Shown: positions 7,444 through 16,461, counted from the stretch's first letter. The stretch is DNA of 64,000 bases from Microbulbifer elongatus (GCF_021165935.1 NZ_CP088953.1:1431001-1495000); one strand, 5' to 3'. Notes: generated by a model not told the origin, from the letters alone. Numbers and translations are program-made.

Positions 7444-10400
7444 TTGTCTTTAGATTGGTCTGCTTTTGACATACTTCCGGGTGATGCTCGTATTAATTTT
7501 GAAAATCTGTGTCGGGGCATAGTCCGTGCGCATTGGGCTAAGTATGGCGAATTTGACGCGTTGAAAAATCAACCCGGTGTGGAGTTTCATCTAAATCTAA
7601 ATCAAAAATGTCCGGCCTTAGGAGATTCTTCTCGCTGGTATGGCTGGCAGTGTAAGAAGTTTGATTTAACAAAAGATGGAAGCTTAACAGCGGCTAGTAA
7701 AACCCAAATAACACATTCCTTGGGCAAAACTGTAGAGCACCTTCCACATTTGACTGATTGGGTGCTATGGACTCCGTACACACTAAGCAAGTCAGACCAA
7801 CAATGGTTTAAAGGTCTAAATTCGGAATACCCTTATTCTCTCCATTTATGGGCCGATGAAGAAATAGAGAACAACCTGGTTGGCCCGGCTCTGCTGTTAA
7901 GAGGCGCATATTTTGGAGAGCTGGTTATTACTCCAGATGATTTAAAGGCCAGACATGATGAATCTATAGCCCCAATAAAAGATAGATGGATCAACCCTGT
8001 TCACCAAGAAACAGATGTCGAAAGAACAATAAGGCGTATGCTGGGGGAGCCTAATTACTGGGAGGATATGGTTGCGCTGGGTCAAGGGCTATCCTCAGCG
8101 GCCTCTACTATTAAGGCTTGGAAAAGCACAGACCCGAATCTTACCAGTCTTCAAACGCCATTTGGCAAAGCTTGTTCAGCATTCTCTGAAGTGCTCCTTC
8201 AATTTCATGAGATATTGTCAGAAGGCGATATAGATTTAATTCAGCAATGGCTTTCAAACCGAAAGTCGTTAATTGATTCAGATGTGGTCTCTTTTCCGAG
8301 GTTGTTACGAAAGCAGAATATAGCCATAGCATTAGAGGTAACTAATGCAATTGATGACATGCGTATCGCGCAAAGTCTGTTTGATGAGGTGGAAGAATAC
8401 TTAGATGTTGGTATGGTCGCCGTTCTTGCTGATGCGGGGGGAGGAAAAACACACATGGCGGCAGAGTTAAGCTCTGCGCAAGAAAATAGACCTGCGGGCA
8501 TTTTATTACATGGACGAAACTTTCACCGGGGACAGAATCAGCACGATTTAGCTCGCCAGTTTTTAGTCAATGGAACACCATTGGATAGTATGGAGAAGAT
8601 GCTTGTATCTCTTGACGCAGCAGCAAAAAGGGCGGGATGTATTTTACCTTTGGTTATTGATGGATTAAATGAAGCGGAAAATCCTAAAGGGTGGAAGGAT
8701 GTTCTCTCTTATATTCAAACTACAGTCAAGAACTACCCTAATGTTCTGGTTATATGCACTTTACGGACAGGAGAGCATAAAAGACCTTGCTGGTCACGTC
8801 ATGAAACGGAAACCAGAGAAACTTTTGCTGTGCAATCATTGCCTGATGGCATTTGGAAGTTTGAATGTGGAGGCTTTGGCGAAGATGTGTATGATGCGAT
8901 TGGGAAGTACTTTGAGTACTATAAAATTTCCTGCGAAAGCGGTGTGGAGATACCAACCAGTTTCTTAAATCATCCTCTTAATTTAAGAATTTTCTGCGAT
9001 GTTATAAACCCTAAGCGTGAGAATGTTGTCGAGATAAATTATTTTCCGGCATCTCTTGCCCATTTATTTGATGAGCATCTCCAAAACACATGTAACCGTA
9101 TAGCAACGATGAAGAACCTAAACTATTCTTCTCAAGAGCTTAAAAGTGCCATATATCAATTCGGAATTTCTCTGTGGGAGAGTAAAGGCAGAGAAATTGA
9201 TGATGCAACCTACAGAGACTTGATAAATGATAGCGCACGTAACTGGAATGAGAGCGTTATCAACTTATTTGCACAAGAAGGTATTATTTTCAGGAACCCT
9301 GCGCAAGAACCGGGAAAATACGTTATCACGCCTGTTTATGATGCTTTAGGTGGGCATATTATCGCTGATTCATTGCTAAAAAAATACGCGCAGGATAGAA
9401 GCTTTGAATGGTTTAACACACCCTCTGTAATGTCAGCATTTGGTGGGGAAAGCAGCTATTCTCTTGCTTACGATATATTTAAGTCATTGGTTGCGCTTGT
9501 GCCTAGCAGAATGTACGGCGAACAACTATGGAAGAACGTACCAGAGCCATACAAACAGAGGGCCTTGCTTCATGCGTCAGAATTAAATGCGGAGCACTTA
9601 GATGAGGAAGCTGTAAGCGAGTTAGCTTCTCTGATAAGCGACAAATCCGAAAAAGTACGTACAATATTCTCAAGACTCTGGCTAACAAAAGGTGCGTTAA
9701 AACATCCCCTGAATGCTGATTTTTTAGATTCTGTTTTGTCTAAAATGTCAGTAGATGAAAGAGACCTTAGCTGGACAGAATGGGTGCGCAATGAACAAGG
9801 CAGGGATAAAAAGAGGCTTATCCCTGAGCTATCTTCGCTGGAAGCCAAATGGAAAGATGATCCAACTTATCGTTCTGACTCGGATCGTTTAAGAGCAAAA
9901 GCTATTAAGTGGTTGCTCACTAGCACAGACCACCCACTCCGTAACGCTGCGACAAAAGCGCTGTATTGGTATGGGCGGGGTGATCCAGAATTCCTATTTA
10001 ATGAAACAATCAAATCCCTTGAGATTAATGATCCTTATGTCCCGGAGCGTATGTTGGCGGCAAGTTATGGTGTTGGGATGTCCCTGAGTGCCCAGCTTCC
10101 TAATAATCCCTTATTTACCAGCGGTATCTTATTAAAGTTTGCAGGGCATGTATTTGAGGCAATGTTCAAAGACGGCGCCAAGCATTATACTACACACCAC
10201 CTTATGCGCGACTTTGCCTCAAGGATTATAGAGTTAGCCCAGTATCACAGCCCAAGCTTCTTTTCTGATAGCGATATAAAAAGAACATTGCCTCCGTTTT
10301 CTGCGGACAAAGCCCAAAATTGGGGCGAAAGGTATTTAGAAGACGATTCAGGCATATGGAAACGCATAGGCGAGGCTTCTAAGTCCATTTTAGGGAGAAA

Positions 10401-11733
10401 GCTTTACCGTAAGCTCAATGATCTTTTGCCTAAGAAGTGGAAAGATAAGGCTATGGAAAAAAGAATTAGCCTTAGAAAGCAATCGCCATTCCTGATGGAT
10501 TTTGAAAATTACACAATTGGTCGATTGGTGCCTGGGCGAGGTAACTATGACTATGACCATAAGGAATATCAAAAGGTACGTGCACAGTTACAATGGCGAG
10601 TAGAGCAGCTTGGGTGGTCATACGAAAATTTTGAAAAGGTAGAGGAGTCTATACAAAGCAGGCAGGGCTATGAGCGCAGGTCAAACGAGAAACTAAAAAC
10701 AGATCGCTACGGGAAAAAGTATTCTTGGATTGCCTATTATGAGATGCACGGATTTCTCAAAGATAGAGGTATCTTGGATGAATACGATGACTGGCGAAGG
10801 ACTGATACACAAAATATAGACCCAAGTTTTTCTGAGCCAATTCCCACACATACGCTTATAGAAACAAATTTTTTGGGTGATGATAAGACGACTACCCCAG
10901 ATTGGATAAAAGAAGGTAATCTTCCTGAGATTGAGCAATATTTACAGTTGCAGAATGTGGGTGAGGAAGAAGGGCCGTGGGTCGCTCTGGATGGATATGT
11001 TAGTCAAGAAAATAAGGACTTAAAAAGAGAGACGTTCTTATTTGTTCGTAGCCTCCTTGTGCCTACAAAAGAAAAAGATGAAATTCTGGCTTTTCTGAGC
11101 AAGCAGGATATGAGTGGGGGATGGCTTCCCGATAAGCTAGATTTTTCGCAGACTTTCTTTGCCGAAGTTCCTTGGAGCTCTGCCTACCCTGAGATTAGCA
11201 CCTGCGACTTGTCTTTCGTTACCGGGAAGAACGTGGTTACTCGTCAAAGGCCGAAAGTTGAAATCGTTAGAAATGAGCAAACAATTTCAATTATTAACCA
11301 TGATGAAATGGAAGAATATGAAGAAGTGGAAAGAGAATATAAAACCTTTAAGGCCATTTTGCCCGTTTGTAATCTAAGGCAGGACATTACTGATGGTGAA
11401 GTTGGGGACGCCTCTGCTTTAACCAAGGAATTAACTAGCGATATGAAATTAATTGGACAGCCACAGTCTTTTGATTTGTATACGAAGTGCGGGAAAAAGG
11501 CTACCCATTACGTCTTTCATAAAGGAAAGGGGTATAAGGATAGGCATTCTATGTATTATCTAAAAGAAGACTTCTTGGATAACTTCATGGAAAAGAATGA
11601 GATGTCTTTAATTTGGGTCATTTGGGGGGGGCGAAACAATTCATTTGCTTGGCCGCACAGGTCCGTTGATGATTTGCCCGAACCTCGGTATGCAGTTTTT
11701 AGTTTCGTAAAGGCTCATCAAGTTAAGGTATGA
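7444..11733 (+). CDS. Mrr-like nuclease / STAND-type NTPase, Avs-like candidate defence protein
   Basis: The 1429-residue protein starts at TTG 7444 with GAGG eight bases upstream. Residues 15-75 resemble an Mrr-type PD-(D/E)XK nuclease: INFENL with Glu20, PGVEFHL with Glu47, and WQCKK with Gln69 and Lys71. A P-loop NTPase follows, with Walker A ADAGGGKT at residues 329-336 (Lys335) and Walker B LPLVIDGLNEAE (Asp406, Glu410), then VICTLRTG as a sensor-like strand. This DGLNE form is typical of STAND/NACHT ATPases. The remaining thousand or so residues are soluble and helical, with HEAT-like stretches such as RNAATKALYWYG near 835, consistent with a ligand-sensing region. The layout matches Avs-type antiphage sensors that recognise a viral protein and then cut DNA. 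It differs in sharing an operon with a radical SAM enzyme. No membrane or signal segment. Subtype assignment needs profile searches. Confidence 0.8.
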   Translation: MSLDWSAFDILPGDARINFENLCRGIVRAHWAKYGEFDALKNQPGVEFHLNLNQKCPALGDSSRWYGWQCKKFDLTKDGSLTAASKTQITHSLGKTVEHLPHLTDWVLWTPYTLSKSDQQWFKGLNSEYPYSLHLWADEEIENNLVGPALLLRGAYFGELVITPDDLKARHDESIAPIKDRWINPVHQETDVERTIRRMLGEPNYWEDMVALGQGLSSAASTIKAWKSTDPNLTSLQTPFGKACSAFSEVLLQFHEILSEGDIDLIQQWLSNRKSLIDSDVVSFPRLLRKQNIAIALEVTNAIDDMRIAQSLFDEVEEYLDVGMVAVLADAGGGKTHMAAELSSAQENRPAGILLHGRNFHRGQNQHDLARQFLVNGTPLDSMEKMLVSLDAAAKRAGCILPLVIDGLNEAENPKGWKDVLSYIQTTVKNYPNVLVICTLRTGEHKRPCWSRHETETRETFAVQSLPDGIWKFECGGFGEDVYDAIGKYFEYYKISCESGVEIPTSFLNHPLNLRIFCDVINPKRENVVEINYFPASLAHLFDEHLQNTCNRIATMKNLNYSSQELKSAIYQFGISLWESKGREIDDATYRDLINDSARNWNESVINLFAQEGIIFRNPAQEPGKYVITPVYDALGGHIIADSLLKKYAQDRSFEWFNTPSVMSAFGGESSYSLAYDIFKSLVALVPSRMYGEQLWKNVPEPYKQRALLHASELNAEHLDEEAVSELASLISDKSEKVRTIFSRLWLTKGALKHPLNADFLDSVLSKMSVDERDLSWTEWVRNEQGRDKKRLIPELSSLEAKWKDDPTYRSDSDRLRAKAIKWLLTSTDHPLRNAATKALYWYGRGDPEFLFNETIKSLEINDPYVPERMLAASYGVGMSLSAQLPNNPLFTSGILLKFAGHVFEAMFKDGAKHYTTHHLMRDFASRIIELAQYHSPSFFSDSDIKRTLPPFSADKAQNWGERYLEDDSGIWKRIGEASKSILGRKLYRKLNDLLPKKWKDKAMEKRISLRKQSPFLMDFENYTIGRLVPGRGNYDYDHKEYQKVRAQLQWRVEQLGWSYENFEKVEESIQSRQGYERRSNEKLKTDRYGKKYSWIAYYEMHGFLKDRGILDEYDDWRRTDTQNIDPSFSEPIPTHTLIETNFLGDDKTTTPDWIKEGNLPEIEQYLQLQNVGEEEGPWVALDGYVSQENKDLKRETFLFVRSLLVPTKEKDEILAFLSKQDMSGGWLPDKLDFSQTFFAEVPWSSAYPEISTCDLSFVTGKNVVTRQRPKVEIVRNEQTISIINHDEMEEYEEVEREYKTFKAILPVCNLRQDITDGEVGDASALTKELTSDMKLIGQPQSFDLYTKCGKKATHYVFHKGKGYKDRHSMYYLKEDFLDNFMEKNEMSLIWVIWGGRNNSFAWPHRSVDDLPEPRYAVFSFVKAHQVKV

Positions 11734-11797
11734 GAAATCATATATGCAATGTCCGCTTCTGGCCGAACTTTGACATAGAGATAATGATGCATATCAC

Positions 11798-11869
11798 GTA
11801 TAACAAGCGCAAGCACTCGGAACAATTTTCCGCTTCGCTCCAAATTGTCCGGTGTTGCGAGCGTTGGGC
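11798..11869 (+). other. attC-like recombination site 3 (72 bp)
   Basis: The left core GTATAAC (11798-11804) is opposed by GTTGGGC (11863-11869), a perfect GTTRRRY right core. Inside, CGCAAGCACTCGGAACAATTT aligns with the reverse complement of AAATTGTCCGGTGTTGCG with one or two extrahelical bases, and CCGCTTCGCTCC forms the apical part. The compact size and one-sided bulges fit attC sites of mobile integrons. It lies 64 bp after the 1429-residue gene and closes that cassette. Confidence 0.78.
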
Positions 11870-11899
11870 TACTAGTGTTACCCACGGAAAGTAGACACC

Positions 11900-12244
11900 A
11901 TGAAGAAAGTCCTTTGCTTCCGACCAGTGGGCCAGAAAGAGCTGGATCTAGTAAAAGAGTCCGGGTACAGAACGTGGCCACCTAGACTGCCAGAGCAGCC
12001 AATCTTCTACCCGGTAACCAATGAAGAATACGCGATAGCACTCACCCAATGGAACGTTACCGATTTTGGCAAGGGTTATGTAACCAGGTTTTATGTCAAT
12101 AAAGAATTTATGGACCGTTACCCGATCAAGTGTGTTGGCGCAGACGGCCATACCGAGTGGTGGATTCCGGCTGAAGATCTGGATGAGCTCAACAAAAATA
12201 TAGTGGGCAAGATTGAGGTGATCCGCGAGTACGGGCCGTCCTGA
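11900..12244 (+). CDS. ADP-ribosylation/crystallin J1-like small protein
   Basis: The 114-residue protein has the pattern of the small family annotated as ADP-ribosylation/crystallin J1: RPVGQKEL, then GYRTWPPRLPEQPIFYPV, WNVTDFGKGYVTRF and a C-terminal WWIPAEDLDELN. The family is small and soluble, and its biochemical role is unclear despite the name; it may relate to proteins that bind or transfer ADP-ribose. The start at 11900 has GGAAAG upstream. It begins 31 bp after the last attC-like right core, so it could be a further cassette gene or the first chromosomal gene after the cluster. Its base composition is closer to the chromosome than that of the cassette genes. It is followed 13 bp later by a PaiB-like gene. 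Confidence 0.7.
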   Translation: MKKVLCFRPVGQKELDLVKESGYRTWPPRLPEQPIFYPVTNEEYAIALTQWNVTDFGKGYVTRFYVNKEFMDRYPIKCVGADGHTEWWIPAEDLDELNKNIVGKIEVIREYGPS

Positions 12245-12257
12245 GAGGCAGTAAAAT

Positions 12258-12860
12258 ATGTACATCCCCAGAAACTTCCGCGTAGAAAGCGACCAGGAAA
12301 TCTTTGATTTTATCGAAGCCAACGCATTCGGACAGCTTGTCTCCAATGTGGGCGGGCGAATCTTTTCCACCCACCTTCCTGTACTCTTGTCAGAAGACAG
12401 AAAGCATGTGCTGGCGCATATCGCCAAGGCCAATCCCCAGCATAAGAAGATCAAAGGCCAGGAGGTTCTGATCACTCTGGAAGGACCTCATGGATACATC
12501 TCGCCATCCTGGTATGAGAATCCGGGCGTCCCTACCTGGAACTACCAGTCCGCTCACATATATGGCTATGCCAGAGTATTTGATGATCGAGACCGGCTGA
12601 TGGCTGTGGTGGAAAGCCTTACCGCTAAATATGAAAACTCGTTTCGGGAACCTTGGGCTCCTGCCTACAACGAGGCCATGCTGAACGCGATTGTCGGTAT
12701 TGAAGTGGAAATTTCCGAGGTCCAGTGTAAGTTCAAGCTCGGTCAGAACCGCAAGGCCGGGGACATGGAGGGCGTCGTGAAAAATTTGCGAGAGCTTGGA
12801 TCAACCGATTTGGCAGAGGCAACAGAAAAATACGTACTGGAAGGTGCGGTTCAGGATTAA
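12258..12860 (+). CDS. PaiB-like FMN-binding protein
   Basis: The 200-residue protein matches the PaiB / FMN-binding split-barrel family: MYIPRNFRVES at the N-terminus, then ISPSWYENPGVPTWNYQSAHIYGYARV around residues 82-105, followed by a short helical C-terminus. Members bind flavin mononucleotide. Bacillus PaiB was described as a transcriptional regulator acting with PaiA, but many relatives are of unknown role. No acetyltransferase (PaiA) gene accompanies it here. It lies 13 bp after the ADP-ribosylation-like gene and faces selO. No attC-like site was found after it; a perfect 7-bp hairpin (GCAGCAA/TTGCTGC, 12908-12925) lies in the gap. Confidence 0.82.
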   Translation: MYIPRNFRVESDQEIFDFIEANAFGQLVSNVGGRIFSTHLPVLLSEDRKHVLAHIAKANPQHKKIKGQEVLITLEGPHGYISPSWYENPGVPTWNYQSAHIYGYARVFDDRDRLMAVVESLTAKYENSFREPWAPAYNEAMLNAIVGIEVEISEVQCKFKLGQNRKAGDMEGVVKNLRELGSTDLAEATEKYVLEGAVQD

Positions 12861-12968
12861 GCGCTCCGGGGCCACTCAGGAGGTCACTACCACCACCTCG
12901 CTTACTGGCAGCAACGTATTGCTGCTCACTGGGGAAGTTCCAGAAGATCGGCTTCTGAAATACGGCGC

Positions 12969-14672
12969 TCAAGACGAGCAGCTGTAGTGTGATACACCAC
13001 CCGCATTTAAATACTCATTGGGTCTCAAACGATAGTACTTCTCTTCGATTTCTTTTGATTGTTCATCATAAGGGTGGCTCAGGACTTCCTGCAGTTCCTT
13101 GATCAGGCTGTACTCACCCTGCGTGGCCTGTTGATAGGCTGGGACAATCAGCCATTCACGCCACGCATACTTCGGGTTAATGCGTTTCATCTTGTCCGCT
13201 GCCGTCGATAAGTGTTGGCCGGCTAACACCAGGTCACGCCAGCTACTTAACCAGGATTGCCATTTCTCGTCGAGCTCAGCGGATGTTTTGGTATAGAAGC
13301 TCTTTTTCAATGGGGAAATATCCTCAGGTATATGGGATAGCTCACGAAAGAACATGGTGTAATCCACTTCCGAGCGATTCATAAGCGTCACCAGCTCCTT
13401 AAACAGATCCAGGTTAAACTCGGTGAGCCCGAGCTTGGCGGCCCACATGTGATGTAATTGCTCTTGCATTACCTCTTGGAAATCACGGCGTATTTGATCC
13501 AGCCGTTCTAGCGATTCATTGTCGTCCGCGAGCAGTGGGCGGATGGCTGTCCAGAACATATGGAAGTTCGCCTCTGCGGCGGTTGGCTGATTGAAGAATG
13601 AAAAGTGTTGGCCACCACCGGTCCAGGGTTGGAACTCGGGGTCGAAAACTTCGCAGAAACCAAATGGCCCATAATCCAGCGTAAAACCGCCAGCGGCGCA
13701 GTTGTCGCTGTTGAAATTTCCCTGGCAGTAACCGACGCGGAGCCAGTTGGCGACCAATGCGCTAAGGCGCTGGCGAAATAATCGGGCTAACTCAATCACT
13801 TGATCTGAAAAATTGAGGCTGGGGTCGATTTCATCTTGGTATTCTCTGGCAATCAAATGCATAACGATCATACGCAGCTCCTCAAGCGCATTGTCATACG
13901 CATGGCTGCGGGCGCGGCGGGCAAATAATTCAATTTGTCCGACACGCAGGAACGAAGGCGCTACCCGTGTTGATATCGCGACCGGGTTCTCGGTGATAAT
14001 GTCTGGATCAAACGAATTGGAATGATCGGAATACCAGGGGCGGGAAACGGTATCGGTCTTTGATACATACAGGGTTAATGAGCGCGAGGTCGGCACACGC
14101 AACGCGTGCATATACTCCTGCGCGAGAAATTCACGTACGCTTGAGCGCAATACCGCGCGCCCATCGGCTCCGCGGCAATAGGGCGTGGGGCCGCCTCCTT
14201 TTAATTGCATTTCCCAGCGCTGTCCGTTAAATACCCCTTCGAACACGGAGATGGCCCGTCCATCACCATACCCATTGCCGGTGCCAAATGGGCATTGTCG
14301 GACATATTCCGTACCGTAAATGGAGAGCGCATAACCGGTTGCCCAGCCGAAGTTGCGCATGGGGGCGCGGGCTGCGGAGATATCTCCAGAGAATAACTGG
14401 GTAAATTTATGGTCTTGGGCAAGTTCGTCGCTGAGCCCTAGTTCTTGAAAGAGGCCGTGGCTGTGGGCGACATATTCTGGCTGTCCAATCGGTGTTGGTG
14501 TTACCGGCACGAAGTGCCCGGAGAATACCTGGCGCGCACGGTGATCATCGCCATCCGCTGTGGCGTCTGGGTCGGCATTCAGGCTATCCATCAGCGAATA
14601 ATCTACCTGCTGGGCAAATTCATCGAAGGTGGTCACCCTGGTTTTGTCCGGTGATGTGGATGGCTGAGTCAT
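12969..14672 (-). CDS. selO: SelO/YdiU protein adenylyltransferase
   Basis: The 567-residue protein is a pseudokinase-fold enzyme that transfers AMP from ATP to serine, threonine or tyrosine side chains, linked in E. coli to redox homeostasis. Diagnostic segments are present: [20 protein letters not shown] with the ATP-contacting lysine, then [13 protein letters not shown], and the metal-binding region NFNSDN followed by [16 protein letters not shown]. The C-terminus ends [10 protein letters not shown], so a redox-sensitive cysteine is present but the usual selenocysteine is not seen. I prefer the ATG at 14672 because AGGTG sits nine bases upstream; the frame stays open to a GTG at 14684. It is convergent with the PaiB-like gene. 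A decayed second SelO copy lies at 30310-30666. Confidence 0.92.
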   Translation of the reverse strand: MTQPSTSPDKTRVTTFDEFAQQVDYSLMDSLNADPDATADGDDHRARQVFSGHFVPVTPTPIGQPEYVAHSHGLFQELGLSDELAQDHKFTQLFSGDISAARAPMRNFGWATGYALSIYGTEYVRQCPFGTGNGYGDGRAISVFEGVFNGQRWEMQLKGGGPTPYCRGADGRAVLRSSVREFLAQEYMHALRVPTSRSLTLYVSKTDTVSRPWYSDHSNSFDPDIITENPVAISTRVAPSFLRVGQIELFARRARSHAYDNALEELRMIVMHLIAREYQDEIDPSLNFSDQVIELARLFRQRLSALVANWLRVGYCQGNFNSDNCAAGGFTLDYGPFGFCEVFDPEFQPWTGGGQHFSFFNQPTAAEANFHMFWTAIRPLLADDNESLERLDQIRRDFQEVMQEQLHHMWAAKLGLTEFNLDLFKELVTLMNRSEVDYTMFFRELSHIPEDISPLKKSFYTKTSAELDEKWQSWLSSWRDLVLAGQHLSTAADKMKRINPKYAWREWLIVPAYQQATQGEYSLIKELQEVLSHPYDEQSKEIEEKYYRLRPNEYLNAGGVSHYSCSS

Positions 14673-15177
14673 TGTTGTCAACACCTATGGTTATGCAGGC
14701 ATATGGCGATGCGGGTATTTCCGTTGAATCGGCTTATGGGAAAACGTGCTTCAAACGAGCCTGCTTCATTTTTTCACATTCTATTGAAGCATTCGAATGA
14801 GAGGGTGGTCGATGTAAAACGCGACCTTGAGTTCCAGTACGATCCATAGGCTGCAATTTTTTAGATGACCGGTGGAATATTGAGGTGAGTACCAAAAATA
14901 TTCGGATAATCGCTGGCGGATTGATCAATCTGGTACGCGATGGCGATTGAGTCGGCAGATATGTCGGCGCCTAGTTCAGTCAGTCTCTGTCGATTGAGTG
15001 TTCCAGTTAGTACGGGCGAACCAGCTTGGTGTGTCTGGCGCGTGGGACAACCTGAGCTGCTGTGCGGGCTATGGCTAGATTGAGGATAAGTTTTTACACT
15101 GCCCTGGATTGCGCGTCGGTAGTTGCGCTCGCCCACCATTGTTGTAAAACATAGTCACAGCCCGCGGAAAGTTCGAT
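14673..15177. other. Intergenic stretch with a weak coding-like remnant
   Basis: These 505 bases lie between divergent selO and the phosphodiesterase gene and should hold both promoters. On the minus strand, 14861 to about 15010 reads LTELGADISADSIAIAYQ and onwards, which looks protein-like, but the frame has no good start and matches nothing I recognise. It may be the end of a decayed gene. No repeat or RNA gene was seen. Confidence 0.35.
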
Positions 15178-16347
15178 ATGGAAATCACCTATTACAACCT
15201 GGGGCCGCAACGGCGCCTGCATGAAATCATTTTTGCAGGCAGCCACGATGCTGCCATTACTTCCGGCAAAAGGAACGTCCAGACCCAAAACCTGAATATT
15301 TACCAGCAGGCAAAAGTAGGCGTGCGGATATTTGACCTGCGCATTCTGGCGAAGGGCGATGCGCAGGAGGCTTCGCTGTTCGCCTACCATGGCTCCGGGA
15401 AGAAAGCCAAGCAGCACACCATGCACAGTGCACACACCGGCAAGGTCCACAATGTGGATGTCAGCCCGGGGATGAGTCTGGGCAGCACCGGTTTAAAACT
15501 GTCCGACATGCTGAACAGCGCCAAACGATTCGTCACAGAGCCCGCCACCCGAAACGAATTTCTGATACTCAAGTTCGACAAGTGCTCCAACTGGCAGCTG
15601 ATTGCCGAAACCTGTATCGCCATCCTCGGTGACCGCATTTTCAAGAAGCGAGGTGCCACCGAATTCAGCAAGCTGACCCTGCAGGAGCTCGCCGGTAAAG
15701 TCGTCTGTGTATTCAATGACAAGGCGCTAAAGGAGATACCCGGATTCACGCTTGGCCCGCAGGATGGCATTCTCGGCTTCCGCTCGCTGAAATCCAAAAA
15801 GGGGCCTAACAAGGCTTACCAACCCGATTATTCGGGTATGCAGTACTTCGGCAAAGGGGGAACGGCCGTCAGCCATGTCTTCCATACCAAGCGGAAAAAG
15901 CGCAAGGAGAACTTTGATAAGCAGAAGAAAATCATGCTGCAGATGGCCAACTCGGATGACCTGCAATCTGCCAACGTTCTGGGCATGATGTACTGGACCG
16001 CCACCGGCCTCTCCAGCAGTATTAAACACCGCGACGATGTGCTGTGGAACAGGACCGGCGTGCACAAGATGGGGGAGCTTTGGCGGTGTGGCCTGGAGGC
16101 CTCCATTGGGCACCAGATGGAGCTGGAGCGTATCAAATGCCTGGAGTGGGGGGGCAAAATGCGCATGAAAGCCTTCTTCCCCAATATCGTGATGATTGAC
16201 TTCGCCAGTTATGACAAGTGCAAAACCATTTACGAGCTGAATAAGCTCAAGGATGAGATGCTGGCGAACGCCTACACCCAATACGTAGGGGAGGACGAGC
16301 CCGCTGAGCCCGGCCTGCAACCCAAACCCCGGGCCGCTTTTGCCTAG
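15178..16347 (+). CDS. PLC-like phosphodiesterase superfamily protein
   Basis: The 389-residue protein opens with HEIIFAGSHDAAIT (residues 15-28) and VGVRIFDLRILA (about 47-58), the two motifs that mark the TIM-barrel of phosphatidylinositol phospholipase C-like phosphodiesterases, where the first histidine and the FDLRI segment line the active site. NEFLILKFDKCSNW near 136-149 would be the next strand. Family members cleave phosphodiester bonds of lipid headgroups. No signal peptide, lipobox or membrane segment is visible, so it is predicted cytoplasmic, unusual for this family in bacteria. The second half contains a basic stretch (HTKRKKRKENFDKQKK, about 237-252). The start at 15178 is weakly supported by CGGAAAG upstream. 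It stands alone. Confidence 0.65.
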   Translation: MEITYYNLGPQRRLHEIIFAGSHDAAITSGKRNVQTQNLNIYQQAKVGVRIFDLRILAKGDAQEASLFAYHGSGKKAKQHTMHSAHTGKVHNVDVSPGMSLGSTGLKLSDMLNSAKRFVTEPATRNEFLILKFDKCSNWQLIAETCIAILGDRIFKKRGATEFSKLTLQELAGKVVCVFNDKALKEIPGFTLGPQDGILGFRSLKSKKGPNKAYQPDYSGMQYFGKGGTAVSHVFHTKRKKRKENFDKQKKIMLQMANSDDLQSANVLGMMYWTATGLSSSIKHRDDVLWNRTGVHKMGELWRCGLEASIGHQMELERIKCLEWGGKMRMKAFFPNIVMIDFASYDKCKTIYELNKLKDEMLANAYTQYVGEDEPAEPGLQPKPRAAFA

Positions 16348-16356
16348 GGAGCATAT

Positions 16357-16450
16357 CACCGCCGGCGGTGGCCTCTGTCTCGGGGAGCCGCGCCTGTATC
16401 TTGGGCGGTGATAGGAAGTTAGGTGGTGACAGGAAGTTAGGCGGTGATAA
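16357..16450. repeat. Palindrome and short direct repeats after the phosphodiesterase gene
   Basis: CACCGCCGGCGGTG (16357-16370) is a perfect 14-bp palindrome. It is followed by two 18-bp direct repeats, 16405-16422 and 16423-16440, differing at two positions, plus the start of a third at 16441 (unit begins GCGGTGATAGGAAGTTAG). There is no T-tract. Slippage-type duplication in a gap between convergent genes is the likely origin. Confidence 0.7.
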
Positions 16451-16461
16451 GACGATTCCGC

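Larger units (their letters stand above)
3701..11869 (+). mobile_element. Integrase-less integron cassette cluster (CALIN)
   Basis: Three imperfect-palindrome sites with GTT-type right cores (3813-3819, 6009-6015, 11863-11869) and matching AAC-type left cores delimit two gene cassettes with all cassette genes on the same strand. Cassette boundaries, if recombination occurs after the G of each right core, are about 3814-6009 and 6010-11863. The content is AT-rich, unlike the GC-rich flanks. No integron integrase gene or attI site is visible in the window, so this fits a cluster of attC sites lacking an integrase. An integrase outside the window cannot be excluded. Confidence 0.7.

Noticed and set aside
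12861..12968. Possible fourth attC after the PaiB-like gene
   Set aside because: Only a simple symmetrical 7-bp hairpin (12908-12925) is present; there is no paired AAC/GTT core at the ends.
12969..12990. Selenocysteine TGA at the end of SelO
   Set aside because: The C-terminus reads SHYSCSS and then stops at TAG-type context; a cysteine is encoded and no SECIS-like structure was apparent.
14861..15139. 92-residue minus-strand ORF before the phosphodiesterase gene
   Set aside because: Part looks protein-like, but there is no good start or family match; kept only as a possible remnant in the intergenic note.
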